Shown in pieces: positions 1-13,364 of a stretch of DNA of 64,000 nt. The notes beneath the pieces were generated by a model. It saw nothing but the letters and a program-made list of their open reading frames with translations, did not search any database and was not told the DNA's origin. The stretch comes from Saccharomycopsis fibuligera x Saccharomycopsis cf. fibuligera (lineage: Eukaryota; Ascomycota; Saccharomycetes; Ascoideales; Saccharomycopsidaceae): positions 1,426,001 through 1,490,000 of the forward strand of contig CP012817.1 in assembly GCA_001936135.1 (NCBI GenBank). Reading direction: 5' to 3'. Numbering within the stretch: the first letter of the stretch is position 1; each line of letters begins with the position of its first letter. A program made the translations under genes and the position numbers.

Positions 1-894
1 CCCCATCTTGAACCACTCTCTAGCATTAACAAAATTATTGAAATAATTCAATTCCAAAAACCCCAAACTTTTGAAAGCTTGTCTAAATGATTTAGAAGCA
101 GCTAGCTGTAAATGAAATTTTGCCAATTTTTGATCAGTAGCGATGAAGATTTCCCCCAAATAATAATGGCACTCCAAAGTCTTATCTAAGGGGCCATATT
201 TTATCGATTGCAAGAAGTACAACTTTGCATCATGCAAATTTGATTGCTGGAAATTTATCATTCCTAGTTGTTTATAAACTTCGGAACTCAACACTGTATC
301 ATTTTCAAGCTGGAGATACTCCAAGTAATACCTTTTTGCATTAATGAGATCATCATGTTTCAAACAAAGATCGCCAAGAAGCTTAATTGTCAATGGATGT
401 TTCAAACCATACAAATCCTTAATCAAACTTGAAGCATGCTCTTTATCACCTTCATTCAACAGCGACAAATCAGTGGTAGTTAAAGTGTCAAACGCTAAAA
501 GGGCAATTGCATCATTGTTGCCAAATTCCGCAGCGCTTTCCACTAGTTGATTCTCAAGCGCAACGAGATGTTTATTGATGGTGTTAGAATACACCCTATA
601 TTTTTCTAATGCTTTCTTCATGATTAATAGATCAGTTCCGTTGACATATGATGGGATCTTAGTTGGCGACGATGAGGGAGAGGAAGACTCTGTTGTTTCA
701 TTGCTCTCATCTCGTCCATCTATGCTTTTGTAAAGTGTCTCATATACTGGGTAGAGTTTGCGGAATGTTAATCGGCTATCGAGGTCAAATAACTGTCTAT
801 TGATGAACTTCCGTTTGGGAAAGATCTCAGCGAGCTCAGGCCTTTTTGTACTGTATGCCCGTTTGAAAAGGAGTCTTGATATGCTTGAGGACAT
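1..894 (-). CDS. MSS2: Mss2-type mitochondrial protein for Cox2 membrane insertion (3' end cut off by window)
   Basis: An open frame of 298 codons starts at the ATG at 894-892 and runs off the left edge. Mss2 is a matrix protein bound to the inner membrane that helps export the C-terminal tail of Cox2. From memory of the yeast protein I match several blocks: FPKRKFINRQLFDLDSRLTF near residues 25-45, EFGNNDAIALLAF, HPLTIKLLGDL, and GFLELNYFNNFVNAREWFK at the window edge. The first residues (MSSSISRLLFKRAYST) are basic and Ser-rich, as in a mitochondrial presequence. The middle looks like TPR/Sel1 helical repeats. About 50 residues of the C-terminus should lie outside the window, given the yeast length of about 350. 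Confidence 0.88.
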   Translation of the reverse strand, partial: MSSSISRLLFKRAYSTKRPELAEIFPKRKFINRQLFDLDSRLTFRKLYPVYETLYKSIDGRDESNETTESSSPSSSPTKIPSYVNGTDLLIMKKALEKYRVYSNTINKHLVALENQLVESAAEFGNNDAIALLAFDTLTTTDLSLLNEGDKEHASSLIKDLYGLKHPLTIKLLGDLCLKHDDLINAKRYYLEYLQLENDTVLSSEVYKQLGMINFQQSNLHDAKLYFLQSIKYGPLDKTLECHYYLGEIFIATDQKLAKFHLQLAASKSFRQAFKSLGFLELNYFNNFVNAREWFKMG

Positions 895-1780
895 TTGTGG
901 ATATGTGTTTTAAATGTGTGCAATATTCTGGAATAACTCTGTTTTCTCAGTTCGATGATCTGCAGTTGGTTATGGTAACGAACAAGAAAAATGAGTTGGA
1001 TTACTATTGGTATAAATGGCTTTATACTGATTAATGAGCAGCCAAATGTAATATTTATAACTTGAGTGGTTTGTGTGTTAAAAAATATTCTGAGCAAGTA
1101 TATTTATGCCCATGGCATTGTGGATCCAAGTTGGCATATTAATTGGTGATCTCCGTCAGGCGATTTTTCACCGGTAAATTATATTTTTTTTTGTTTTTTT
1201 GGAAGGAAATCTCGTCAGAGCTTAGTAAGCAGACGAGCATATTGCTTTGGGGGGAAAGACTTATAAGCCGAACACCACGATCAAGAACCCACTATATGGT
1301 AATACATCAACTCTTTACGGTATTTTTGTCTGATTGCGAGCATTCCATATACCGCGAATTGTGTGTGGAACATGTAAGAAAATTATCTTAAGAACTTTAT
1401 AAGTATGCTTTAGTAGCATATTACAGGCAATACATTCTCGGCCAAAGACCGTACGTATTACAGATACTTACACCTTTTTGCAAAACAGTAAGCTCGACTA
1501 CAGACAGATAGTCACCAAATCGAGATTGAGCTGTCTAAAATTTTTTCAGTCTTGTACGTAGTACGCATTAAACATAGAACTGGATTCCAACTGCGCCTGT
1601 CATAGACAATGATTATAAAGATTTATGCTTGTATATTTAGGTCATAAGATGTAAAATGGCACATTACAAAAGTTCGCTAAGCATCAGTAACGACACTCCA
1701 AACCGCAACAAAAACAAACAGGAATATGAAAAAGATAACAATAGGAGATAATCAGCTAGCTGAGTTTATTTTTTAGCAGT
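895..1780. other. Intergenic: MSS2 upstream region and MPC1 3' flank
   Basis: 886 bp between two genes on the minus strand. It must hold the MSS2 promoter. Only short frames are present, with low-complexity translations, and no RNA gene was recognised. Confidence 0.7.
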
Positions 1781-2149
1781 TTATTTTTTGGCAGCGGCGG
1801 CTTTTTCTTCATCCTTTCCACCAAGGTAGTGGAAGTTTACAAATCTGTAACCTTGAGCCAATTGAGCGGTTTCGTTAACGAAATGACAAGCAAACAACAA
1901 GTAGTTCTTTGGAGAAATGGCGACAGAATATTTCATAAAGACAGCAGAATAAAGAATCAAAGAACCAGTCATTGGACCAGAAATCAATTCTGGATCTTTT
2001 TTCAAGTCATAGATAGCAGCCAATGGAATACCAAAATTCGACACTGGACCCCAGAAATGAGTAGTGAATAAGTACTTAAGGTTTTCCTTGTTAACAAATT
2101 TTTGGAAGATTGAAGTCTTGGAGGCGACTTGGGAAGCTTTGGAAGACAT
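1781..2149 (-). CDS. MPC1: Mitochondrial pyruvate carrier subunit 1
   Basis: 122 residues, ATG at 2149. Mpc1 is the common subunit of the inner-membrane pyruvate carrier and pairs with Mpc2 or Mpc3 to bring cytosolic pyruvate into the matrix. The family core is almost unbroken: residues 24-55 carry LKYLFTTHFWGPVSNFG then IPLAAIYDLKKDPELISGPM, followed by FMKYSVAISPKNYLLFACH and NETAQLAQGYRF. Length fits the family (about 110-130). The tail ends in an Ala/Lys-rich stretch. It is divergent from the CCCH gene to its right, with 522 bp between starts. I see no intron. Confidence 0.97.
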   Translation of the reverse strand: MSSKASQVASKTSIFQKFVNKENLKYLFTTHFWGPVSNFGIPLAAIYDLKKDPELISGPMTGSLILYSAVFMKYSVAISPKNYLLFACHFVNETAQLAQGYRFVNFHYLGGKDEEKAAAAKK

Positions 2150-2671
2150 TGTAGATATTGTAATAAATTAGTTAATTGAAGTGCGGCTGAGTGAGCTTGA
2201 TTGGATATAAACCGAAATTGATTGGTCGAGCAGGTGATAATATTTTTGAGTAGAGATTTGGATCTATGTGCACACTGCGGTGGGAGTTTATCCTTAGGTT
2301 CCGGATCAGATTTAAATGGGCTAGATTCTTGGAAAGCAAAGTAAGATGAAGATGACTGGTTCAGTATATTGCAATGTCCAAAGGAAGAGGGAGAGAACGA
2401 TCCGGCTAGTTCGTTTTGGGGGACTGCAATCGTCGGCCTTTCTGAGTTCTGTTCTGTTTTTTTGTTTTTCCCTTCGGACTGCGGAGCAGAAGTGTAGTCA
2501 TGTGCCATGCAGTCCCACTTTTGCTAAGCCCACGCAGAAGAGAATATTTTTTTATTTCTTCAGTGATGAGGAAGAGATGTGATGAGGGTTCACGGTACTA
2601 TTGGCACCGTTCAGGCTATATAATCCCTGTGGTTGCAATAACAATTTTGTCTGTATAATCAATAGAACACA
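2150..2671. promoter_or_regulatory. Divergent promoter region, MPC1 / CCCH-NUFIP1 gene
   Basis: 522 bp between two divergent starts. A TATATAA at 2617-2623 lies about 49 bp upstream of the rightward ATG. The open frame in this stretch on the minus strand is a shadow without similarity to anything I know. Confidence 0.6.
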
Positions 2672-3850
2672 ATGAGCTACAGAAACTATGGATCGCAGGT
2701 GCCTAGTTACAGCCAACAGAAGAGAGCTATCAACAACTCAGATGATCATAGCAATAAGAGAATACGCATAGACTCAGATGCATTGCCTGATTTTACACAA
2801 CTACCCACCCATTTGCCAAATACCAAAAAGTCTTCAATTCTAGATCAAGCCAAAGTGGAACTACTGCCTTCCAGTGAACTGCCTTCTGGGCCCCAACTAT
2901 CCACTATCTTAGCAGGAACAATAGCAGCAGGAGGAGAAGCATCAAACAGCGCCTCTCATTTTGACAATAGTATCCAAACACAACCTACAGATGGCATAAA
3001 TCATTATTCAACGCCAGAAAATCTTGCTGATGCTTCAAAGGCCAGTAACAACAAAAACCAAGCGAAAGACGTTCAGAGTGATTATAATAATAATTTTAAA
3101 GACAATAGAAACAATTCTAGCAGCAATACCAAAAGCCAGAAAACCAAGGCTCCCGTGCCCGTGTTTGGGACTAATATTGTCTTGGAAACCGAAGAAGACA
3201 TTAGAAAGTGGATTGAAGAAAGAAAAAAGAAATATCCGACAAATAAGCGAGTCTTGGAAAAACAGCAATCAAATATGCAATCTAGTAGTGTTAGCAACTA
3301 CAATGGCAAGGAAATTGCTGCAGGAGGGCGTAACAATAATGGTTCAACCCAACTTTGCAAATTCATAAAAAACAACAAAAAATGCCGTTTTGGCAATAAA
3401 TGCAGATTTTCTCACGATAAGCAAACTGCAGCTGATTATAAGTCTGCGGATAATGATAACAATAACAATGACCGAGACTCTGGCAAAGACATAGGCTACT
3501 CGTTGATACCTAAAGGAGTAAGTTTCAGTAATGGCTCCGTCAAGGAAATATTTGGTTTCAAGACATTTGTGCCAAACAAGTTTAATAACACCTTCAGCAT
3601 GAATGCCGGGAAGGAGAAGAAACAATTTTTGCCCAAATTGAGAAACAAAGAAAATTTGAAAGTTAATGAGCAAGTATTGGAATTTATTGAAGATTTGATA
3701 AGTAGCAAGTTCAGTTATAGCGATTTCGATCTGCAAGTTGGCGTTTTTGAAAATGATGGTGCCGCTAATAGCAAAAGAGATAGAAAAGTGTTAATTGATG
3801 ATAGTGAGGAGTATATAAATGGATTAAAGAAAGTGTTATTCAACAAATAG
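2672..3850 (+). CDS. RSA1: CCCH zinc-finger protein with NUFIP1 motif, probable Rsa1 (box C/D snoRNP assembly)
   Basis: 392 residues, ATG at 2672. Residues about 163-190 hold the NUFIP1 signature (VFGTNIVLETEEDIRKWIEE followed by RKKKYPT). In fungi this segment is the hallmark of Rsa1, which bridges Snu13 and the R2TP complex during box C/D snoRNP assembly and also affects 60S biogenesis. A canonical C-x8-C-x5-C-x3-H finger follows (Cys229, Cys238, Cys244, His248). The rest is Asn/Ser/Asp-rich and probably disordered, with a folded-looking C-terminus (VNEQVLEFIEDLI). Length is close to yeast Rsa1 (about 380). The assignment rests on the NUFIP1 motif. I cannot confirm from memory that the yeast protein has the same zinc finger. 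Confidence 0.75.
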   Translation: MSYRNYGSQVPSYSQQKRAINNSDDHSNKRIRIDSDALPDFTQLPTHLPNTKKSSILDQAKVELLPSSELPSGPQLSTILAGTIAAGGEASNSASHFDNSIQTQPTDGINHYSTPENLADASKASNNKNQAKDVQSDYNNNFKDNRNNSSSNTKSQKTKAPVPVFGTNIVLETEEDIRKWIEERKKKYPTNKRVLEKQQSNMQSSSVSNYNGKEIAAGGRNNNGSTQLCKFIKNNKKCRFGNKCRFSHDKQTAADYKSADNDNNNNDRDSGKDIGYSLIPKGVSFSNGSVKEIFGFKTFVPNKFNNTFSMNAGKEKKQFLPKLRNKENLKVNEQVLEFIEDLISSKFSYSDFDLQVGVFENDGAANSKRDRKVLIDDSEEYINGLKKVLFNK

Positions 3851-4681
3851 TGATGATGAAATACTGATACTGAGCTGTGCCACTTGGAACAATAGTAATG
3901 TACATTAGCTACTGAATGATCTCAAGAAGCATTGCTCTATGTAATTTATGTCGCAGCATATAAAGCCAATGTCTTTACACTATGACCGTGTGCACAATAT
4001 AGACTAAGCGTCATGTATATGCTGGCTAAGTATTGTATACTTTCCAATAATAGCTCAAAATCTGATGAATTCAGTGCTACTGTTGAAGCCATAATATCCG
4101 TAGACACCATGTGTATCCATTATATTTTGAATTAGAAAAATGCACAAATAATCAAAGACTTGTCTTCCAACATGCATATGCAGGGCACTGGAGCAGCTAA
4201 AGTCAATTTTTTCGCAATTTCATAATTTTAAATAGTACGCCCGTGCAGGGCGTCCCAGTCGGAAAGGTGACTTTTTCTTGGAGTGCGACAAAAGTAACAA
4301 GCAATAAAGCTCTTTACAAACTATGACCTCTGTGAGTGTCTGTGTATTTCAGTGCTTTTCCTGTGGATAATCTCTACCCTCTTTATTAGGGCTCATTCTT
4401 ATGCTCACCAAAACTTTTGTAGCTGAACTGTGACTGTGCTAGTACTAGACTGTAGACGATCTCCACGTGAATTTTCGCTATCCCATGCTTTCATTTTTGG
4501 GCATCTTGCTTTTACCAACAGACACAATAATGAATGTAGCCTGACTTTGAGCATGGGAAGCTTAAAGTGAGTCAGAGCAGCTTGCCTATATAAACAACAG
4601 CTTGGCGGTATATCTTCCAAACCCCAATAAGCCCGAAAAATATTCACTGTTGCGCATGTACGAATCATACAACACCAAAAA
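3851..4681. other. Intergenic: RSA1 3' flank and MET2 upstream region
   Basis: 831 bp. The right half carries the MET2 regulatory sites listed separately. The left half shows no gene. Confidence 0.7.
4426..4594 (+). promoter_or_regulatory. MET2 promoter: Met31/32-like, CACGTG, Gcn4 and TATA elements
   Basis: Left to right: AACTGTGAC (4426-4434), an imperfect match to the Met31/32 element AAACTGTGG; CACGTG (4464-4469), the Cbf1/Met4 E-box; TGAGTCA (4568-4574), a perfect Gcn4 site; and TATATAAA (4587-4594), 88 bp upstream of the ATG. Spacing and order suit a gene under both sulfur and general amino acid control. The binding rules are those known from Saccharomyces. Their use here is inferred. 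Confidence 0.65.
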
Positions 4682-6373
4682 ATGACAGTCCCAAAAACTT
4701 CAACATTTATTCCAAACATAAAATATATCTCTTCCCAACCGGAAAACAAATATTTCCAGCTAGTGGCTAACCAAAAAATTGTTCTTATCCCCGAGTTTGA
4801 GCTTGAGTCCGGCGACACCCTAAACCAAGTGCCCATTGCTTTCAAAACATGGGGTAAACTAAACAGACAAGCTACAAACTGTATGGTTATAGCGCATGCT
4901 TTATCAGGTTCTTCAGATATTTCTGACTGGTGGGGACCCCTCCTAGGCAAAAACAAGGCATTTGATCCTTCAAAATTCTTTATTATATGTCTTAACTCCT
5001 TAGGATCACCATACGGGTCAGCGTCACCGGTGACTTTGGACCCAGCTACAAAGCAGCCATACGGGCCGCAATTTCCTTTGACTACGATTAGAGATGATGT
5101 GAAAATCCATAAGCTAGTGTTGGATTTTTTAGGTGTGCAACAAGTTGCTGCCGTGGTTGGGGGATCCATGGGTGGGATGCTTGCTCTTGAGTATCCTTCA
5201 ATATTCAATATTGACAATGGCGATGGCAGTGATGATAATAGAAACGCATTCGTAAGAAGCATTGTTGTGTTGGCATCATCAGCACGTCATAGCGCTTGGT
5301 GTATTTCTTGGAGCGAAGCCCAAAGGCAAAGCATCTATACTGACCCAAAGTATCGTGATGGATATTATTACCTCTATGACGATTGTGACGGTAACAATGA
5401 GCCGGTGAATGGGATAGGAGCCGCGAGAATGGCAGCACTTCTAACATATCGATCAAAAGATTCCTTTGAGTCAAGATTTGGCCGGAATGATCCATACAAA
5501 GTAACAAATATTCCAAATTCGAAACTTCATTTGCCTACGCCTCCATCGTCTTCTGGATCTTTGAACGGAAGTGCCAATAAGAGGTACTCTTCTAGTGGGG
5601 ATAATTGGACTATTCATAATGATGGCAAAGACTATATCAAGAGCAGAGCATCAACATCAATAATAACGAAAACAGGTACACATACGGCATCTGTTGGTGA
5701 GCCCAGCGCAGTGAATAAAAAAGCACAAACTTTCTTCACCGCACAAAATTACCTAAGATATCAAGGAAACAAATTTATCAGCCGATTTGATGCAAATTGC
5801 TACATCGCCATTACAAGAAAAATGGATACCCATGATCTTGCTAGAGACAGATACATTAGGAAACCATACACATTAACATGCCATAATTATGCCAGTATTC
5901 ACGACCACAACAGTTCCACCAAACAGGAATTTAACAGCAATTTCAAAAACAGTGGCGGTAATAATAATAACTTTGATAATAACAGTACCGTGTTGGAACC
6001 CATCACCTTGGAACAACACCTCAATAAACTCAACATACCTAGCCTAATAATTGGAATTTCCTCAGATGGTCTTTTCAACATCCAAGAGCAAGAATACTTA
6101 GCCCAAAATATGCCAAAATCTGAGTTTCATAAGATTGAGTCACCCGAAGGTCACGACGCGTTCTTGTTGGAATTTCAGGAGATCAACGATGTTATCTTAC
6201 GGTTTGAAGAAAAACATTTAGTGGATTTGATGGAGCTGCTGCGCGTGGCTAAACTTGGAGACGTGGGCGTTGATGGTAGCATTCAGGAGAATGATTTGCA
6301 GCTAGAAAACGCTAAGGCTGATGGGCCAAAGCCAAGCTTGTTTGGTGAAGTGGATGATGCGATTAATTGGTAA
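4682..6373 (+). CDS. MET2: Homoserine O-acetyltransferase
   Basis: 563 residues, ATG at 4682. Transfers acetyl from acetyl-CoA to L-homoserine, giving O-acetylhomoserine for sulfhydrylation to homocysteine (methionine and cysteine synthesis, cytosol). It has the alpha/beta-hydrolase fold of the MetX/Met2 family: HALSGSSDISDWW near residue 75, GSPYGSASP near 115, the nucleophile elbow GGSMGG with Ser162, Asp462 in SSDGLF and His491 in EGHDAF as the likely triad. The stretch at about 280-420 is Ser/Asn-rich and longer than in bacterial MetX, as is usual in yeast, including GGNNNNFDNN. The next gene converges on it. Confidence 0.97.
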   Translation: MTVPKTSTFIPNIKYISSQPENKYFQLVANQKIVLIPEFELESGDTLNQVPIAFKTWGKLNRQATNCMVIAHALSGSSDISDWWGPLLGKNKAFDPSKFFIICLNSLGSPYGSASPVTLDPATKQPYGPQFPLTTIRDDVKIHKLVLDFLGVQQVAAVVGGSMGGMLALEYPSIFNIDNGDGSDDNRNAFVRSIVVLASSARHSAWCISWSEAQRQSIYTDPKYRDGYYYLYDDCDGNNEPVNGIGAARMAALLTYRSKDSFESRFGRNDPYKVTNIPNSKLHLPTPPSSSGSLNGSANKRYSSSGDNWTIHNDGKDYIKSRASTSIITKTGTHTASVGEPSAVNKKAQTFFTAQNYLRYQGNKFISRFDANCYIAITRKMDTHDLARDRYIRKPYTLTCHNYASIHDHNSSTKQEFNSNFKNSGGNNNNFDNNSTVLEPITLEQHLNKLNIPSLIIGISSDGLFNIQEQEYLAQNMPKSEFHKIESPEGHDAFLLEFQEINDVILRFEEKHLVDLMELLRVAKLGDVGVDGSIQENDLQLENAKADGPKPSLFGEVDDAINW

Positions 6374-6924
6374 GTAGGCTTTTAACCAAATGTTTCAAAT
6401 AATTTCAAGCTGCCGTTTCTTTTGAATTCAAAAGTTCTGGGTTGTGTATACATGTATTTTCGTTGTTGGTCTTGGTCTTGGTAATATTCATTTTATGAGA
6501 ACATCCATATCTAATGTCGTCTATACCAAAGTTTTCTTACATGGATGCCAATGCTATGCAAAAGTTAGAAAAGTAACTGTCTTTATTTATTAGAAACTAA
6601 TTAGTTTTGTATATCCACAAATTGAAAATGAATTAATCTCATAGAATAAAATAGTAACATTTGTGTTTTTATTAAAATTGTAAATAATATCAAAAACAAA
6701 AGCTGTTATGGTGAAAGCCCTTCATGTTATAAAGTTCATAATATATCAAAAATTCAACCAAGATAGAGAACGGAAATACTAATAAATAAGTTAACGATGA
6801 CAAAACTCATATAAAATATCTTTAATGATAATGTATAAAAAGGCAAAAAAAAAAAAAAGAAAAAAAAAAAAGGCCAAAAAAACATAAATAATCAAAATAA
6901 AGAGCAAATTGCAGAATATGATAC
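6374..6924. other. Convergent intergenic, MET2 / FHA kinase
   Basis: 551 bp between two 3' ends, very AT-rich, with A-runs at about 6846-6871. Nothing beyond shared 3' processing signals was recognised. Confidence 0.7.
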
Positions 6925-10323
<3,399 letters not shown>

Positions 10324-12733
10324 AGTGGACCTAAGGTAGAATCAACCTAACGGGCTGCTGTTCTGCTGTTTTACAACTAAGGGTATGGTTAAATTAGTTA
10401 GAGTGGACCTTACTTGCAATAAATGAAACTGATATGAATCTTAAAGCTGTTTGGAAGGCGGCATACAAAGGTCAAGAAGGTAGTTTTTGTTTAAATTTTG
10501 TTCAGTTTATTTTCAGATTCGTCACAGTGTCCGGACTACTTGAATCAAATAAGAAAACCTTGATCGCAATATGGTAGCAGAAGTAGGATGGATGCAAGAG
10601 AAACTAGGGGTTTGCAAAATCTTAATGGCAAAACCTCAATATTGGAAAGCTTAATATATGCCTAGTTTAAGGAAAAGTTTGGCCACCCAGAATTCATTAA
10701 CGAAAAAGTACACCTGCTATTGTATAACAGTAACAGTACAAATATTGACACTCAATAAGTGAAGAAATACGGCGCTTTGATGCCTAACAGGAATTTTGTA
10801 ATCGCCTTCTTATGTCTTATATCTTGCACAATACAGAGATAAAGTTTCTTTCAAAAAGACTAAACGCTGAAAGAAAATACGGCGAAACTTAATCTTTTGA
10901 GAACAGACTCGAAGGCTTGAAAAAAAGGTTCAGAGCAACGTATATCTGTAATGTAGTGCCAAAACCAATGGTTAGTCAATTGCCGCTCAGAAAGGTTGAC
11001 AGAGAACGAACAGAAAAGCAAGAAAAGACAGGGAAACGGGTCAATATATATACTTTTTTCGTTTGCCCTTGTCCTTGTCCTTCATTAATATCTTTAGGCG
11101 CTGGGTACTCACTAATCAATCAATGAATCAATGAATCAGTAGCTCATCGCAGGGTGAGTGAGTGGCTGGGTGAGTGAAATTTGCAAATTGAAAACGAAAA
11201 CAATGCGATGGATGGCAAAAAAACAATATTTAAAAAACAACGCGAAAGTTGGGTAATTAATTAGCTCCTTGCTTAATTAAGGAAAAAAAAACAGACGCAA
11301 AAACGCGTCTGCGTGGCCCGAAACAAATTTTTACGATATGAATTAGCGCGCCGCAGCCTGTGATTGGTTGGCTGGAAGTGGTGGTTTCCGGCAGTATCCC
11401 GTTGCTCTCAATTGACAGCGGCAACAACTAGATTATAAAAGCTGAGTGTCTAACTGAAGCATACATAATATACAATATATATATATATATATTTGTAGAT
11501 ACACATATATACATATTAGCGAAGTTTGGTCAAAACGCTACTTTATCAATGATGACCTCCAACAGCGTTAACGGCTTTCCTTGCTGAGAATCCAAAACCT
11601 AAAATCGTTGAGAGACCCCATACATCCCGTTTAGGCAAAGAGGGGTGCAGCACTGCGTGAGGCTACACACATATAATTTTCTCAGTAACCGACGTAAACG
11701 ATAGCGGTGATTGCGAAGACGTCAAATAGTGAAGTGGAAGGGAGGCTGAAAAGGGGTTTCGCAGTGGAAACCTAAGAGGGGTCCCAAAGCGATTGAGGCC
11801 CGCAAAGGATGATTTTCAAGCTTCTAATGCATCCAGTAGGTTTCTCTTATTGAGAAAATGGTACAGTGTATTGTAGATATGGCACTCGGTCTGCTGATCG
11901 TGCTTGCAAGATGGCTGCTTCAAAGTGTAGACTAGCCGGGCCTGCTTCTTTCTGTTCCGAAAACTGGCTTTGACCTCACATTCAATGTGCTGTGAGGCAT
12001 CCGTCATATGGCTGTAGCAGCTGCGGTCCGAACTCAGTGCCCGGCAAGCCCATATCGGAAAAACTGGCTGCATAGATCGTGGGCACCGGATAAAGACACG
12101 GAACAATACCGGTGTATGAGCCCTGCACAGGAATAAACGGATAACCCCAAGGTCGTTTGGCAATGTGGAAGAAGACTCTGCCTGTGGACTGCGTCTCTAT
12201 CAATAAGATAGCACAGCACACTGTGAGGCATGCTGTCAGTTGCTGCGCGGGGTGTAGGCTTTATTACCTTTTACAACAAAAAATTGATATTAAAATTCGA
12301 TACGTGTATCATTCTTCGCAGTGCCCGCGCAATCAACCTGAATCGGCGGGTGTCTGCCTTTTTGCCTGTCTGCTCATCTGTCTTTTGGGCTGCGTGCACC
12401 TTGGCAGCGGGGGCTATTGCTGGGCATAAACTTACGATTCCAGCGAAAGAAAAATGTCAGACCCATATGTTGGAAAGATAAGGTGTACTGATTGAGGTGC
12501 TGCACAGAAAACACTGGTTTAGTTTTTCCCATGGCAAAAATTCGGTCCACTATACGAGGCGCTAATGGAGCATTGTCAAATTATTTTTCTGGAAACACAT
12601 CCATGTATTAAGCACAATTGTTTAGCTCTACATGATTCTTCCAAGCCAGGGACTGCAATTCTCTGCCACACTCATGAACAAGCCCGCGCAAAAAGTGCCG
12701 TAAACCGGGCTTCTAACCGTTGACTAGTCTTTA

Positions 12734-12895
12734 AAACTGTGGTGGAGAGTGCTCTGTGGCACATTATTGCCGATTTTAGGAAATTTGCTTGTGTGCTGGC
12801 GGCAATCTCTATGACCTGCTGGTATGTTTTTTCTTTTTTTGCCTTGTCTTGCTAGCAAGTGTAAGTGCAATGGCAATTGTGTCACTGCACGTGAT
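12734..12895. promoter_or_regulatory. MUP1 far-upstream sulfur module: AAACTGTGG plus CACGTGAT
   Basis: AAACTGTGG (12734-12742) is a perfect Met31/32 core. CACGTGAT (12888-12895) is, on the other strand, ATCACGTG, a perfect Cbf1 site. In Saccharomyces these two recruit Met4 to sulfur genes, MUP1 among them. Here they sit about 1000 and 850 bp upstream of the MUP1 ATG, unusually far for a yeast promoter. The function is inferred. Confidence 0.55.
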
Positions 12896-13176
12896 AAGTG
12901 ATGATCGCGACGCAGCACTGACGATTATTCACAATTGCAGTCCGCCAATCGCTCAATTGCACAATCGTCCACCGTTGTCGGTCGCAGTTCACGCACACCG
13001 CTGCAGAAGCTTTTTGCACGGGAAATTCCCAATATCTCCCAAATTTTCCCAACCCCTTCTATCTGAGAAGCAGAAATAGTTTTGGGCATATAGCGCAGCT
13101 AGCATTTCCTTCGCTTGTTTGTTTGTTTGTTTGTTTTTCTGAGGACATGTCTAAATAATGGCCCCCGTCTTGACCT

Positions 13177-13191
13177 TGCCGGCCCCCGGCA
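13177..13191. promoter_or_regulatory. 15-bp inverted repeat TGCCGG-CCC-CCGGCA
   Basis: Perfect 6-bp arms around a CCC centre. It contains CCG and CGG triplets in everted order with 5 bp between them, the form bound by some zinc-cluster (Zn2Cys6) factors. It lies about 550 bp upstream of MUP1. A real binding site is only a possibility. Confidence 0.35.
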
Positions 13192-13295
13192 TCTCGGCGT
13201 TACTATGTCGATGTATGCATTCATATGCTGACACAAGCTCCTACTCGCCTCATCTTACTTATCAAGGTGCTAGCACGGCTTGTTCTAGCACTATG

Positions 13296-13364
13296 GCTAG
13301 CGCCCGCTAGCGTCCGCTAGCGTCCGTTAGCGCTAGCTGGCGCTAGCTGGCGCTAGGCTAACGG
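13296..13364. repeat. Inverted array of GCTAGC-based 10-bp units upstream of MUP1
   Basis: Three direct units (GCTAGCGCCC, then GCTAGCGTCC twice) and GTTAGC are followed by two GCTAGCTGGC units, GCTAGG and GCTAAC. Read on the other strand the right half is GCTAGCGCCA repeated, so the halves are inverted copies of one 10-bp motif, and GTTAGC (13326-13331) pairs with GCTAAC (13357-13362). A GTGCTAGCAC palindrome sits just left (13267-13276). The array can fold into a hairpin and is 375-445 bp upstream of the MUP1 ATG. A clustered factor-binding site or a structural element is possible. Confidence 0.8.

Noticed and set aside
10828-10840. ACAATACAGAGAT, identical to the core of U6 snRNA
   Set aside because: The following bases do not continue as U6 (no ATGATCAGC) and the U6 5' hairpin and T-run end are missing; a chance match.
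11548-11588. ATGATGA followed by CTGA, like box C/D of a snoRNA
   Set aside because: Spacing is only about 35 bases, no terminal stem is evident, and such motifs are common by chance; an RNA in this stretch remains possible but unsupported.
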